A stretch of 64,000 nt of DNA from Escherichia sp. E1V33 (GCF_004211955.1 NZ_RHJI01000007.1:30643-94642), one strand, 5' to 3'; positions 19,884-30,189 are shown, numbered from the stretch's first letter. Program-made: numbers and translations. The notes: generated by a model from the sequence alone, not told the origin.

Positions 19884-20843
19884 TTATTTCGTCTTCTCCT
19901 GAACAGGAATTTCGGACGCGGGGTGTAACGGCGGGTTAGCGGTGCCAAGTGTGCTGGATGGCGCAGAGAGTTTTTGTTCTGTCACATCACTGTTAAGCAA
20001 CTTATCCTCGTTCATAATTTCTTGTTCTTTCTCTTCACTCAGCACGAGGATACTGATACGACGGTTGACGGGATCGTCTTTCGCTGTACCGGTCTGATTC
20101 ATACTGTCAGCATCACCGATAACCTGTAAGAATTTGCCAACTTCCAGACCATGATTAATAAGTATTCTTCTCGCCGCGTTAGCACGATCAACGGAAAGTT
20201 CCCAGTTGCTATAGCCTGCGTCGCCGCCGGCATAAGGCAACGAATCAGTATGTCCGGTTACCATTATGTGATTCGGTAATTGGTTCAAAACAGGCACTAA
20301 TGCCTCCAGAATTCCGACCATATAGGTTTCCGGTGTCCAGCTACCAACTTTAAACATCGGGCGTTCCTGGCTGTCCGTTATCTGTATCAACAGTCCATTC
20401 GGGGTCAACGATAAACGTAAATTTGAACGGAATTTGTTCAGACGGGCATCCGTCTTCATGATGTCGTGCAGCTTTGACTCTGCATGCTTCAGCGTTTTAT
20501 TTCCCGAATAGAAATGATCTTCCTGCTTTTGCAAAACAGTTTTCTGAACTTCCCCATTCTGATGAACAACATCCTCGCCACCGCCGGGAATAATACTTTG
20601 GCTCTGAGTATCTTTGTCGCCATGTTCGGCCATAGGTACGCCGATGGGGATTTTGAAATACTCTGCAAGCTGATGACGCTGCTCTGGCGTGGAGGAAGAA
20701 ACCAGCCACATAACCAAAAAAAAGGACATCATGGCAGTCATAAAATCGGCATAAGCAATTTTCCACGAACCACCATGTAAACCTTCTTTTTTATTACCTG
20801 AGCGTCTTACAACAACAATGTTGCCGGTCCCGTTGTTCTTCAT
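19884..20843 (-). CDS. motB: Flagellar stator protein MotB
   Basis: A 319-residue MotB (E. coli 308). One membrane helix contains the proton-binding Asp33 in WKIAYADFMTAMMSFFLVMW. The periplasmic OmpA-like peptidoglycan-binding domain carries TGHTDSLPYAGG and LSVDRANAARR. The tail is somewhat longer than in E. coli. It overlaps the motA stop by four bases and is one base from cheA, consistent with a mocha-type operon. Confidence 0.95.
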   Translation of the reverse strand: MKNNGTGNIVVVRRSGNKKEGLHGGSWKIAYADFMTAMMSFFLVMWLVSSSTPEQRHQLAEYFKIPIGVPMAEHGDKDTQSQSIIPGGGEDVVHQNGEVQKTVLQKQEDHFYSGNKTLKHAESKLHDIMKTDARLNKFRSNLRLSLTPNGLLIQITDSQERPMFKVGSWTPETYMVGILEALVPVLNQLPNHIMVTGHTDSLPYAGGDAGYSNWELSVDRANAARRILINHGLEVGKFLQVIGDADSMNQTGTAKDDPVNRRISILVLSEEKEQEIMNEDKLLNSDVTEQKLSAPSSTLGTANPPLHPASEIPVQEKTK

Positions 20844-21733
20844 GGGGCCTCACCTGTGGAAGAATTATTGGCCGAATATTTCGCCTGGCGAACATGTTCC
20901 TCAAGCTCGGCAAAGCCCGGACGTTCGCTGGTAAAGAGGGTTTTTCGACCGAACTCAACCGCAATTTGCGGCGCAGAACCATGAATACATGACAGCAACG
21001 TAGTTTTAATACACTGAAGCATTTTTATTTGCTCGGCACTTTTCTGCCGTAACAGAGACGCCAGCGGAAGCACCAAACCATAGGCCAGTAGGATCCCTAA
21101 AAAGGTTCCCACCATCGCATGGGCTATCAAAGCACCAAGTTCAGCGGCGGGTTTATCTACTGCGCTAAGGGCGTTTACGACCCCCATAACGGCCGCCACA
21201 ATACCGAATGCCGGTAAAGCATCACCTGCAGTCTGCAAACTGTGAACCGTTGTTTCATATTCCATTTCGCAGGTTTCAATTTCCTCATCCATTAAAGATT
21301 CCATTTCAAAGGCGTTCATACTGCCACTGATCATCAGTCGCAGGTAATCAACCATAAAATTCATCACGCTTTTATCTTTCAATAAGCGGGGATAAGAAGA
21401 AAAAATATCACTGCTTTCAGGATCTTCAATATCATTTTCCAGTGACATTAGCCCTTTTTGACGTCCTTTACTTAGCAGTAAAAACATCATGGCCAGTAAA
21501 TCCATGTACATTTCTTTTGAGTAAAGTGCCTTAGCCCGGAATAAGACAGGAAATGTTTTTATAGTTGAACGAATAGCCTTGCCATTATTACCAACGATAA
21601 ATGCACCCAGACCTGCGCCAGCGATAATCAAAAATTCGGTTGGCTGATATAATGACATCAGATATCCTCCGGCGAGGACATAACCACCAAACACAGTCAC
21701 AAAAACTACAAAATATCCTAATAAAACAAGCAT
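20840..21733 (-). CDS. motA: Flagellar stator protein MotA
   Basis: A 297-residue MotA (E. coli 295) with four membrane helices. The cytoplasmic-loop charges that interact with the rotor are present: Arg91 in SKGRQKG and Glu99 in MSLEND, matching E. coli Arg90 and Glu98 after a one-residue insertion. The conserved PAFGIVAAVMGVV and HAMVGTFLGILLAYG helices are intact. First gene of the mot-che operon. Confidence 0.95.
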   Translation of the reverse strand: MLVLLGYFVVFVTVFGGYVLAGGYLMSLYQPTEFLIIAGAGLGAFIVGNNGKAIRSTIKTFPVLFRAKALYSKEMYMDLLAMMFLLLSKGRQKGLMSLENDIEDPESSDIFSSYPRLLKDKSVMNFMVDYLRLMISGSMNAFEMESLMDEEIETCEMEYETTVHSLQTAGDALPAFGIVAAVMGVVNALSAVDKPAAELGALIAHAMVGTFLGILLAYGLVLPLASLLRQKSAEQIKMLQCIKTTLLSCIHGSAPQIAVEFGRKTLFTSERPGFAELEEHVRQAKYSANNSSTGEAP

Positions 21734-21970
21734 GTTCGCTCCTTACCATCGGTCATGCCTGGTATAAAAAAGGCTGACAGAGATGTTCACTACGATGAAA
21801 AACTACCGAACATCCCGACGGCAGCGTAAACAACGACAAAGAGAAATCTCTATCGTGATAATAAAATCACGAAGGCGAATGCTCATGGTTGCATATCTGT
21901 ACAGGAGGAACGACAATCACATATTAGATAATAATATCTGTAACTGAATGACCAACCTCAGGACATCAAG

Positions 21971-22708
21971 TTATTGCAGATTAATATCTGCATGCATTTC
22001 AAGCCTTGCTCTTAATCTTTTGATTGTCTGACTGTGTAATTGGCTGATGCGTGTTTCTGTCACAGATAACAAGAGGCCAATCTCTTTCATATTAAGATCC
22101 TGCTGATAATACAGATTTAATAGAAACTGCTCTCGCTCGGGTAACTGCTGAATTTCTTCACTAATTTTCTGCATAAGATCTTTACGCAGAATATCGTTTA
22201 AAGGATTTTCCTCATCAGTTTGAAATTCAGAAAGTTCGAACCCTTCAACCCCATCTTCCATCAGCTCATCAAGCGAACATATCAGGCTTGAGTTTGTTTC
22301 CTGTAAAACAGTCTGGTAATCCTGCAGCGACATTTCCAGTTCCGCTGCGACTTCTTGTTCTGTCGCTGCATTGCCGGTTCGCTGTTCCACGCGAGCTATC
22401 GCTGCGCTAACTTCACGCGATTTTCGCCTTATGCGGCGCGGCGCCCAGTCATTTTCACGCAGTTCATCAATGAATGCCCAGCGAACACGCTGCGCCAGAA
22501 AAACTTTCAGTTTCACCCCCATACTGGGATCAAACTGATCGACTGCGTTCATCACTGCTATTGCACCAGCCTGCATCAGGTCATCCAGTTCAACCCCGGC
22601 AGGGAGTCGAGCTTGCAATTTAAGGGCTTCGTGGCGGACCAATCCGCCAAATTGCGCCCATAAATCACTCTTATTATATGTTACAGCCAGATTATATAAC
22701 CCCTTCAC
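21971..22708 (-). CDS. fliA: Flagellar sigma factor FliA (sigma-28)
   Basis: A 245-residue sigma-28 with region 2 (LVRHEALKLQARLPAGVELD, AQRVRWAFIDELRENDWAPR), region 3 and region 4 (QLPEREQFLLNLYYQQDLNM, ETRISQLHSQTIKRLRA). The start is placed at the GTG at 22708 because the product then aligns end to end with E. coli FliA (VKGLYN against MNSLYT); a longer frame begins at a GTG at 22768. It directs class-3 flagellar promoters and is held by FlgM. Its position, just upstream of motAB and away from fliZ/fliC, recalls lafS-lafTU of lateral flagellar systems. Divergence from E. coli is greater than for MotAB. Confidence 0.9.
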   Translation of the reverse strand: MKGLYNLAVTYNKSDLWAQFGGLVRHEALKLQARLPAGVELDDLMQAGAIAVMNAVDQFDPSMGVKLKVFLAQRVRWAFIDELRENDWAPRRIRRKSREVSAAIARVEQRTGNAATEQEVAAELEMSLQDYQTVLQETNSSLICSLDELMEDGVEGFELSEFQTDEENPLNDILRKDLMQKISEEIQQLPEREQFLLNLYYQQDLNMKEIGLLLSVTETRISQLHSQTIKRLRARLEMHADINLQ

Positions 22709-22883
22709 TTTACCATATTCCGTATTATTACAATGAAGGCTTATTATTCGGCATTCCCGGGTAATCACATAGCCTGATAAAAGCGATTAAAGTGAAACAT
22801 ATCAGGACTTCAATAATCAAAGGTAAATTCATCTTTTATATACCTAATAATTATCCTGATATGTATCTTACTATTATTTTAAT

Positions 22884-24536
22884 TTAGAATGATTCCCACT
22901 CATCATCTGACTGAATTGGTGTTTTTTTCGATACATCAGGTAATACATGTTTTCTGGTTTGTTTTTTAACATTCCAGGAACGTTTATCTTTTTCTTCTTC
23001 GACAACAAAAGAAGAAACCATATTATCCAATTCCCCGGCATTCGTTTCGACATCACTGGTGGTTTTAGCGGCCTGCTCTACCATCGCAGCATTTTGTTGC
23101 GTAACCAGATCCATTTCATTGATTGCCTGCGCAATCTGGCTTATGCCGATACTTTGCTCATCAGAAGCTGAGGTAATTTCTGCCATGATATCAGTAACCT
23201 GAATGACAGATTTGACGATCTCCTTCATCGATTCCCCGGCGACAACCATCTCCTGAGAACCGGTATTCATGTTGGCGACACAAGTATTAATCAGCAAACG
23301 AATCTCTTTTGCTGCATCTGCGCTACGTTTAGCCAGGTTGCGAACTTCACCGGCAACAACGGCAAACCCGCGCCCCTGTTCACCTGCACGCGCCGCTTCT
23401 ACTGCCGCGTTCAACGCCAGAATATTGGTCTGATTAGCAATGCTGTCGATAACGCCGTTGATATCTGCAATCTGGCGGGAACTGTCTGATATTTCACGCA
23501 TAATTCCGTCAAGATTACTCATCACATCACCGCCGTTGCGTGCGCTAATGCTGGCGCTTTCTGCAAGTTGTCTGGCGCTGTGGGCGTTATCGGCGTTCTG
23601 ACGAACGGTGATTTTTAGCTCTTCCATACTGGCAGCAGTTTGCTGCAGTGCAGAAGCCTGTTCTTCCGTGCGTGATGACAAGTCATTGTTGCTACTAGCA
23701 ATTTCATGAACATTATGGTAAATCTGCTTCACGCCGCCACGGATGCCATTAACCGTTTCCGTCAGCGACAAACGCATTTTTTCAACTTCAGCCAGCATTA
23801 AGCCGATTTCATTCAGATTACCAATTTTTGTCTGATGGCTCAGGTCGCCGCTGGCTATTGCCCTGAACGCCTCTTTTGCCATCTCAAGTCGTTGAAAAAG
23901 ATTGCGTTTCAACCAGATCCGCGAAACTAAAAATATTACAAAGCCCAGCAATAGCGTAATCACCGAGATGGTGGTTATTCTTTGCGTTTCTATGTCTGAC
24001 TCGACATTAAATTTGTTGGTAACACGAGCGGCTTCGTCCAGATAAGCGTCAATACTAGTGCGTAATGCATGTTGCACGTCCATATCGTCAGCAACGATAT
24101 TGCCTGGATAATCTTCCGGATGCGTGATGAATCCCATTTTATTGGTTTCTCTGTCCAGAGCATCCTCAAAGCTTTTTTTGACAACCAGCGCCCGGTTATG
24201 TTCTTCCTGGGTGGTGAACGGCTTATCCATAAACTGGCTGATTAGCTTACGTGATTTATTTAACACATCACGATAAGTATCTATTTCATCCTGAGTAATT
24301 TCTTGTTTGGTAATATTGTGCATCATCAGCGAATTAATTCCGCTGAAACTGTCAAGCGTATAGATAGCCGCCATCATCAGAGATTCATTCTTATCCAGAG
24401 ATAAGATGGCTCTGTCAAAATTCCTTGATGCGTTATTTGAGTTCACATAACTCAAACCGGATACCAACACGAGAAATAAGATGAACATACCCAGCAGGAT
24501 ATTCATCCAGGTCGAAATATTAAAGTGTTTTAACAT
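22884..24536 (-). CDS. Methyl-accepting chemotaxis protein with C-terminal pentapeptide
   Basis: A 550-residue Tar/Tsr-type receptor with membrane helix 1 (11-30), a four-helix periplasmic domain, membrane helix 2 (about 187-209), HAMP, two methylation bundles and the tip [20 protein letters not shown] identical to E. coli there. It ends in DEWESF, a NWETF-like tether that in E. coli recruits CheR and CheB; neither gene is in this window. Located between flgL and fliA, where E. coli has no receptor. The ligand domain does not clearly match Tar or Tsr. Confidence 0.93.
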   Translation of the reverse strand: MLKHFNISTWMNILLGMFILFLVLVSGLSYVNSNNASRNFDRAILSLDKNESLMMAAIYTLDSFSGINSLMMHNITKQEITQDEIDTYRDVLNKSRKLISQFMDKPFTTQEEHNRALVVKKSFEDALDRETNKMGFITHPEDYPGNIVADDMDVQHALRTSIDAYLDEAARVTNKFNVESDIETQRITTISVITLLLGFVIFLVSRIWLKRNLFQRLEMAKEAFRAIASGDLSHQTKIGNLNEIGLMLAEVEKMRLSLTETVNGIRGGVKQIYHNVHEIASSNNDLSSRTEEQASALQQTAASMEELKITVRQNADNAHSARQLAESASISARNGGDVMSNLDGIMREISDSSRQIADINGVIDSIANQTNILALNAAVEAARAGEQGRGFAVVAGEVRNLAKRSADAAKEIRLLINTCVANMNTGSQEMVVAGESMKEIVKSVIQVTDIMAEITSASDEQSIGISQIAQAINEMDLVTQQNAAMVEQAAKTTSDVETNAGELDNMVSSFVVEEEKDKRSWNVKKQTRKHVLPDVSKKTPIQSDDEWESF

Positions 24537-24632
24537 GATTTCTTAACCAAAGTAAAAAATACCCTACTGGTAAGTGATTACCCTAATAATAGATATATTT
24601 CCCCTTCCCTGAATCAGGTCAGGGTTCAATAT

Positions 24633-25568
24633 TTACCCAAGCGTTTTGAATATAGAAAGCTGCTGCATTGCCTGAAAAACGCTCATGGATGAATTTAAAG
24701 CAAATTCAGACATTTTCGATTCAGATAATACGCTGATCATGGTGTCCCAGTCAGAACCGGTTGATTCCTGCAGTCGACTCTGTACGGTAATCGCCTGAGT
24801 ATCAGCACTGCTTCCCAGCGTTTCCAGCTGTTGCAGACTTGAGCCTACACGCGCCTGGATTTTTCCCAGGTTATCAATGGCTTTATGTACATCAGTATTG
24901 GTTTGCCCAATGGTTTCTTCAAACGTTTTACGTTCAGCGTCGTTCGGGTTTTCCGGCAGATTATTTAACGCGTCAATGGTCTTCTGTAAGGATTGCAGGA
25001 TATTATCGCCCGTTACCGCATCAGTCGGGAAAAGCGCATCACCTGTCGTACCGGTCTGCATTTCCGTACTGTCTGACACATTCTGTGTCATTGGCGTCGT
25101 ACCGCCAACGTAGGTGCCATCGGCCTGAAACGGTGCAGCACCTGTTTTATAGCCCGCAAAAATGTACTGTCCATCGCTGTTTTTGCTGTTCGCCAGGTCG
25201 AGCAAACGGCTGCGGATCCCGGATAATTCTGTCGCCAGCGCTTCGCGGTCCGCTTTGCTGTACGTTTCAGATCCCGCCTGAACAATTTTGCCAGCAAGGT
25301 CTTCGGTCAGTAAGCCGGATATAGACGTCAGCGTGTTATCTTCCTGCCCGAGGGCATCCTGAGCATATTTTCTTGCAGTATCAAACTCGCCCAGACGTGA
25401 AAGCGCATTTTGATACATCACCGCCTGTGATGCCTGACCTGGATCGTCAGACGGTTTCAACAGAGTCTGACCGGCAGAAAGGCGCACGGAGAGATCGTTA
25501 TAATTGGTCATGGCTTTAGACATACTGTCTAACTGACGCTGATACATAAAACTGGTGCTAAGGCGCAT
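24633..25568 (-). CDS. flgL: Hook-filament junction protein FlgL (HAP3)
   Basis: A 311-residue protein (E. coli 317) with the flagellin-like N-terminus (MRLSTSFMYQRQLDSMSKAM, SAGQTLLKPSDDPGQASQAV) and C-terminal helix (ALNSSMSVFQAMQQLSIFKT). It is the outer of two junction proteins between hook and filament and is exported by the flagellar type III system. Last gene of the flg operon here. Confidence 0.95.
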   Translation of the reverse strand: MRLSTSFMYQRQLDSMSKAMTNYNDLSVRLSAGQTLLKPSDDPGQASQAVMYQNALSRLGEFDTARKYAQDALGQEDNTLTSISGLLTEDLAGKIVQAGSETYSKADREALATELSGIRSRLLDLANSKNSDGQYIFAGYKTGAAPFQADGTYVGGTTPMTQNVSDSTEMQTGTTGDALFPTDAVTGDNILQSLQKTIDALNNLPENPNDAERKTFEETIGQTNTDVHKAIDNLGKIQARVGSSLQQLETLGSSADTQAITVQSRLQESTGSDWDTMISVLSESKMSEFALNSSMSVFQAMQQLSIFKTLG

Positions 25569-25604
25569 AGCGATTATCTCAAAATAGAATATGTCAGTGA
25601 CGTA

Positions 25605-27242
25605 TTATTTAAGGCTTAACAGTGTGTCAAAAAGACTGTTAGCTGTTTTAAGCACTTCGGCATTGGCCTGATAATATTGAGAAAACATCTGTAAGTTGAC
25701 GTATTCCTCATTCATATCTACCCCTGAAACCGCCTGCTGTTGCATTGCCCACTGGTCGCAGGCTTTTCCGGCGGTATCCTGTTCTGCCTGAAGGGTGCTG
25801 ACCGTCGATCCCACAGAACTTACCAGGTTGGCATAAGCACCGGTCAGGGTCATATCTCCGACAATCTTTTCATCCTTAAGACCGAGCAGTATCGCAATAT
25901 TTTTGTTGTTGCTTTGGTCTGTCACATCTTGCGAGTCGGAGGCAGCAATTCCATCACCATCGGTAATCGCCACTTTAATGCTATCTGCCGCGCCGGAAGC
26001 AGGATTCAGCGTAAAGCTGTCACCATCATTGGGTGTACCTGTCGGTGTCACGGTGATGCCGTCAAATGAGAGTGAACCACCAGGATTAACGGTTGGCGTA
26101 ACGGCTTTACCCTCGCTGTTTTTCACTTCCCAGGCATTAGATGTGCCATTCCAGGTGATAGTATAATCTTCGGCATTAACCGCTGAGGCGTTATCTATGG
26201 TCACTCCCAGGGAAGCACTGCCGCTATTAGAGTTATAGCCTGTTGCCTGCGGAGCATCGAGACTGAAAATATCGCCACCGTGATTACCGTTATGATCATA
26301 GCCACCTTTATTGACCTCATTAAATCTCGACGCCATTTTCAGCGCTAACTGATTAAGCTGATTACGGGCATCGACCAGATCGGTATTACGGAATTTAAAC
26401 AAACCGCCGAGATTACCTGTCGTGGCATTTTCATCCAGCAACTGGGGATTACCGGTGGCATCGATGTAAGCAACCTGCATCTGAGACGGATTTTTATCTG
26501 ACGGAGTCGCTTTTAAATTGTAAGACTTACTGCCATTGACCAGTGACATGCCGTTTTGCATTGAGACATTCACACTGCCCGTGTCTTTATTTTCCGTGAC
26601 ATTAATGCCGATCTGCGTACTCAGTTTATTTAACAGTTGATCGCGTTTATCGAGTAAATCGGAAGGCATTCCGCCCGTCTGGCCATGAATCTTGTCGATC
26701 TCCGCATTCAGATTTGCTAACTGAGTGGTACAGGAGTTGATATCTTCAACGCTTTGACTGATTTGCGTGTTGGTATTTTTATCAAGGCCATTCAGAGTCT
26801 TGCTGTTAGAACGATACTGATTCGCCAGCGCTTCAAATTGCGACAATACACCCTGACGCGCAGCAGGATCGAGCGGGTTATCACTGACCGCTTCCATTGC
26901 CGTAAACATATTGCCAAGCGTCGTGGAGATGTTATTGGTATCATCCCCTAACATGTCATCAATCTGGCTGACCTGCTGGTAACGGCCCTGCATGGTGGTA
27001 AATTCTGTTGTTGCACCACGTACCTGATTATTCAGGAATCCGTCATACATGCGCTGAACGTCATCCACGGCGACACCATAACCAAAAAAACCATAATTAG
27101 TAGACTGGCCGCCCGCTTCTCCAAGCATAATGTTTTGACGGCTATACCCTGCCGTTACGGCATTCGTCAGGTTGTTTCCGACGACGTTAAGGGCACACTG
27201 CGCCGCGCTTAATCCATTCTGAGCCAGATATAATAAATTCAT
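25605..27242 (-). CDS. flgK: Hook-associated protein FlgK (HAP1)
   Basis: A 545-residue junction protein (E. coli 547) with the axial N-terminal motif VVGNNLTNAVTAGYSRQ and C-terminal motif EEYVNLQMFSQYYQANAEVL. It lies next to the hook distal end. The central, surface-exposed domain differs most from E. coli. A possible sigma-28 promoter lies just upstream. Confidence 0.95.
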   Translation of the reverse strand: MNLLYLAQNGLSAAQCALNVVGNNLTNAVTAGYSRQNIMLGEAGGQSTNYGFFGYGVAVDDVQRMYDGFLNNQVRGATTEFTTMQGRYQQVSQIDDMLGDDTNNISTTLGNMFTAMEAVSDNPLDPAARQGVLSQFEALANQYRSNSKTLNGLDKNTNTQISQSVEDINSCTTQLANLNAEIDKIHGQTGGMPSDLLDKRDQLLNKLSTQIGINVTENKDTGSVNVSMQNGMSLVNGSKSYNLKATPSDKNPSQMQVAYIDATGNPQLLDENATTGNLGGLFKFRNTDLVDARNQLNQLALKMASRFNEVNKGGYDHNGNHGGDIFSLDAPQATGYNSNSGSASLGVTIDNASAVNAEDYTITWNGTSNAWEVKNSEGKAVTPTVNPGGSLSFDGITVTPTGTPNDGDSFTLNPASGAADSIKVAITDGDGIAASDSQDVTDQSNNKNIAILLGLKDEKIVGDMTLTGAYANLVSSVGSTVSTLQAEQDTAGKACDQWAMQQQAVSGVDMNEEYVNLQMFSQYYQANAEVLKTANSLFDTLLSLK

Positions 27243-27305
27243 AAAGTACCCGCCATGTCGACGCTGATTGAAATCTTTAGGTTATAAAAACGCTGCTTTA
27301 CTAAT

Positions 27306-27313
27306 AAATCGGC
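27306..27313 (-). promoter_or_regulatory. Possible FliA -10 element upstream of flgK
   Basis: On the minus strand GCCGATTT matches six of eight bases of the sigma-28 -10 consensus GCCGATAA, 65 bp before flgK; E. coli has a class-3 promoter at this place. The -35 region (expected TAAAGTTT) is poor, so this is tentative. Confidence 0.3.
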
Positions 27314-27340
27314 CTGAGTGAAATTCCCTAAAGACTGTAT

Positions 27341-28291
27341 TTAAAATATTGATGAAAGGTCCGTGTTATAGGCATTCACAGCATGCTCAGCCCGACCTTT
27401 AACTTGTTGAATAATGTTAATTAATTTATGTGCGTATGCAGGATCGGTAGCATAACCGGCTGACTGAAGCGCTTTTGCCGCCGCCTCTGGTTTTACGGCA
27501 TTGCAGACATGTCGGTAACGCGGGTTATTAACCAGTAATGACGCGTAATCCTCCAGCGCCGCTGTATAAGACGGATAAACCTTAAATCGCGCTTTGGTCT
27601 TATTCGCCACCCCATGTTTATATTCGGTGGTGGTTATTTCCGTCGTTTCACCGTGCCAGTCAGATGCGGCTTTTATGCCAAACAGGTTATGGCTGGGTTT
27701 GCCGCTTTGTGTTGGGATTTCACGATTTCCCCAGCCTGATTCAAGCGCGGCCTGCGCAATAATAAGCTGATGCGGGATCCCACTTTTGCGGGCAACGGCC
27801 AGAGCAGGTTGCAGCAGGCGTGAAATAAAACCGCCCCCTTCCCGTAGTGCCGTTTCGGGTAGCTCCCGAACAGAACGAGGCACTAATTGCGATAGCGAGA
27901 AAGAATGCGCCGGTAAATGAGGCAGCGCCGCATTAAAATGCGACGTGGACGGGACATACGGCTGAGAAGTGGCGGTATGCGGATGAACACCACCGCCCAT
28001 CTGGGCGACCATCTGATCCGCAAAGCCAAGTTTCCCCGTTTGCGCGATGTTCTGCGAAATTTGCTGATCGAACATCGAAGTAAACATCGAGGACTGTTGT
28101 GAATCCATCGCCCCGCTTCCCAACGAGGCATCGCGCATACTCTTCAGCATCATCTGTACAAACAACCCTTCGAGTTGTTGTGCCGCGGCTCTCAGACCGT
28201 TTGCCGAATTACTTTTTACGTCCCGCTTAAGCCCGTCAAGGCTATGTTCATCAAATGCGGCACCATTAGATATCATTGACAGGCTGTTCAT
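27341..28291 (-). CDS. flgJ: Rod-assembly peptidoglycan hydrolase FlgJ
   Basis: A 316-residue bifunctional protein (E. coli 313). The N-terminal rod-scaffold domain (about 1-105) carries QLEGLFVQMMLKSMRDA. The C-terminal glucosaminidase domain (about 160-316) has the catalytic Glu in IAQAALESGWG and the NLFGIKA and DPAYAHKLINIIQQ motifs. It opens the cell wall for the growing rod. The start at 28291 overlaps the flgI stop as TAATG; a further in-frame ATG five codons on is also possible. Confidence 0.94.
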   Translation of the reverse strand: MNSLSMISNGAAFDEHSLDGLKRDVKSNSANGLRAAAQQLEGLFVQMMLKSMRDASLGSGAMDSQQSSMFTSMFDQQISQNIAQTGKLGFADQMVAQMGGGVHPHTATSQPYVPSTSHFNAALPHLPAHSFSLSQLVPRSVRELPETALREGGGFISRLLQPALAVARKSGIPHQLIIAQAALESGWGNREIPTQSGKPSHNLFGIKAASDWHGETTEITTTEYKHGVANKTKARFKVYPSYTAALEDYASLLVNNPRYRHVCNAVKPEAAAKALQSAGYATDPAYAHKLINIIQQVKGRAEHAVNAYNTDLSSIF

Positions 28292-29409
28292 TAATTGATC
28301 TCCAGGCGTGCGTGCAGGCAACCGGCGTCATTCATCGCTTGCAGGATCGCCATCAAATCATTCGGCGTCGCACCGAGACTGTTCAGCGCCCGTACTACAT
28401 GGCTTAAATCGGCACTGGTGCTGACGCGTTGCAAAGAACCGCCCTGCTCACGAACAGAGACTTGAGTTTGCGGCACAACTACCGTCTGTCCGCCAGCCAA
28501 TGGCGTGTCCGGTTGACTCACCTGACTGGAATGGGCGATATCCACGCTCAGATCTCCCTGGGCAACAGCACAGGTATCAAGCGTGACATGGCGGTTTATG
28601 ACCACCGACCCGGTACGCGAGTTAATAATGACGCGAGCATCTCCGGAACCAACATTCAGTGACAAATCCATCACCGCAGCCAGAAAACGGACTCTGGCAG
28701 CCTCGCCATTTGGCGCATACAGTTTTACTGTCCGCGCATCTTCAGCCACAGCTGCGGAATAGAAACGGCGATTAATGGTGTCGCTAATCTTCTGGGCAAC
28801 AGAGAAATCACTCGCGTTAAGCAACAGTTTTAACGGGCGCTGGTTGGCGTAATCCATCGGTACTTCACGTTCAACGGTTGCGCCGTCGGTAATACGTGCG
28901 CCGTTGAGCTGATTCACCTGTACGCTGCTTCCGCGGCTCTGAGCTCCGGCGCCGGAAACCAGCAAATTGCCCTGCGCCAGCGCATAGATCTGATTATCCG
29001 CGCCTTTCAGCGGCGTCATCAGCAATGTGCCGCCACGCAAACTTTTGGCGTTACCCATAGACGAGACGACCACATCGAATTTTTCACCCGCACGGGCAAA
29101 AGGCGGCAGTTCTGCCGTTACCATTACTGCAGCAACGTTTTTCAACTGCATACTCGACCCAGGCGGGACGGTGATCCCCAGCTGCGAAAGCATGTTGTTT
29201 AGCGTCTGCGTCGTAAACGGTGTTTGCATGGTCTGGTCGCCTGTACCATCCAGACCAACGACCAGACCGTACCCCATCAGAGAGTTACCACGCACACCTG
29301 ACAACGAAGCCAAATCGCGGATACGCTCTGCCCTGACCGACAGGGAGAGCATAATTAACAATAACAGGCCGGTCAGACGGGTAAATTTATGCCAAAAATA
29401 ACGATTCAT
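28291..29409 (-). CDS. flgI: Flagellar P-ring protein FlgI
   Basis: A 372-residue periplasmic ring protein (E. coli 365) with a signal peptide ([16 protein letters not shown], cleaved before ERIRD) and conserved blocks [36 protein letters not shown] and [20 protein letters not shown]. It forms the P ring in the peptidoglycan layer. The ATG at 29409 has AAGG upstream; a GTG three codons earlier is an alternative start. Confidence 0.94.
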   Translation of the reverse strand: MNRYFWHKFTRLTGLLLLIMLSLSVRAERIRDLASLSGVRGNSLMGYGLVVGLDGTGDQTMQTPFTTQTLNNMLSQLGITVPPGSSMQLKNVAAVMVTAELPPFARAGEKFDVVVSSMGNAKSLRGGTLLMTPLKGADNQIYALAQGNLLVSGAGAQSRGSSVQVNQLNGARITDGATVEREVPMDYANQRPLKLLLNASDFSVAQKISDTINRRFYSAAVAEDARTVKLYAPNGEAARVRFLAAVMDLSLNVGSGDARVIINSRTGSVVINRHVTLDTCAVAQGDLSVDIAHSSQVSQPDTPLAGGQTVVVPQTQVSVREQGGSLQRVSTSADLSHVVRALNSLGATPNDLMAILQAMNDAGCLHARLEIN

Positions 29410-29420
29410 CACCGACACCT

Positions 29421-30143
29421 TTAGAACGGAGAAAGATTCAGGAACAGACGCTGTAACCAGCCCATTTGTTCGGCTTCGTTGATATAACCGTTACCAACAT
29501 ATTCGATACGCGCATCGGCAACCTGCGTGGAAACCACTGTATTGCTACCACTGATTGTCCGTGGGTTAACCACACCGGTGAAACGGATAAACTCAGTCCC
29601 CTGGTTTATCGCTATTTGCTTTTCCCCGACCACGCGCAGGTTGCCGTTAGCGAGGACATCGCTGACCGTGACGGTGAGCGTACCGCTGAAAGTATTTCGA
29701 GCAGCCGCACCGCCTTTACCCGAGAATTCATTTTTACCGCTGATCTCCGTATTAGCCCGATCGCCACCAAACAATCCTTCGATAAAGTGCGGGATTGTCT
29801 TGAATGAAAGCCCTGTCGAACCGCCATGAGAAGCATTGGCAGACGAACTTTTGCTGGCGCTGACATTTTCCTGCAACACGATGGTCAATGTATCACCCAC
29901 ATTTCTTGGGCGACGATCTTCAAACATCGGCTGAAAGCCATAGTTCATCGTGCCGCCAGGCTGAAAAATCGCGCCATTATTAGCAGGCTGATACGGGATC
30001 TGCGGCGTCACAGATGTTGCACCTTCGACCAACGGTTTATGAGGGATATACGCGCATCCTGAAAGAAGCGCGACCAGGGCAACATGCGTTAACAGACGCC
30101 GCAGTAAGCGGCCAGAATCTATCGGATAGGTCATAACGATCAC
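29421..30143 (-). CDS. flgH: Flagellar L-ring lipoprotein FlgH
   Basis: An outer-membrane lipoprotein (240 residues from a GTG at 30143, 237 from the ATG at 30134; E. coli 232). It has the lipobox LLSGC and the conserved [20 protein letters not shown] and [14 protein letters not shown] blocks. It forms the L ring. There is no good ribosome site, and a T-rich terminator-like hairpin lies directly upstream, between flgG and this gene, so its expression may be set separately from the rod genes. Confidence 0.94.
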   Translation of the reverse strand: MIVMTYPIDSGRLLRRLLTHVALVALLSGCAYIPHKPLVEGATSVTPQIPYQPANNGAIFQPGGTMNYGFQPMFEDRRPRNVGDTLTIVLQENVSASKSSSANASHGGSTGLSFKTIPHFIEGLFGGDRANTEISGKNEFSGKGGAAARNTFSGTLTVTVSDVLANGNLRVVGEKQIAINQGTEFIRFTGVVNPRTISGSNTVVSTQVADARIEYVGNGYINEAEQMGWLQRLFLNLSPF

Positions 30144-30147
30144 ATAA

Positions 30148-30177
30148 TAAAAAAAAGCCGCGAAACCACCTGCGGCT
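30148..30177 (-). terminator. Intrinsic-terminator-like hairpin between flgG and flgH
   Basis: On the minus strand AGCCGC (30172-30177) pairs with GCGGCT (30156-30161) around a ten-base loop and is followed directly by eight T. It sits in the 46-bp gap inside the flg operon, just before the flgH start. The stem is only six bp but GC-rich. Confidence 0.6.
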
Positions 30178-30189
30178 CAAAGGCACAAA

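Noticed and set aside
19887..19948. N-terminal extension of cheA by 22 codons
   Set aside because: It overlaps motB, has a low-complexity Arg-rich sequence, and the family start aligns with the ATG at 19882.
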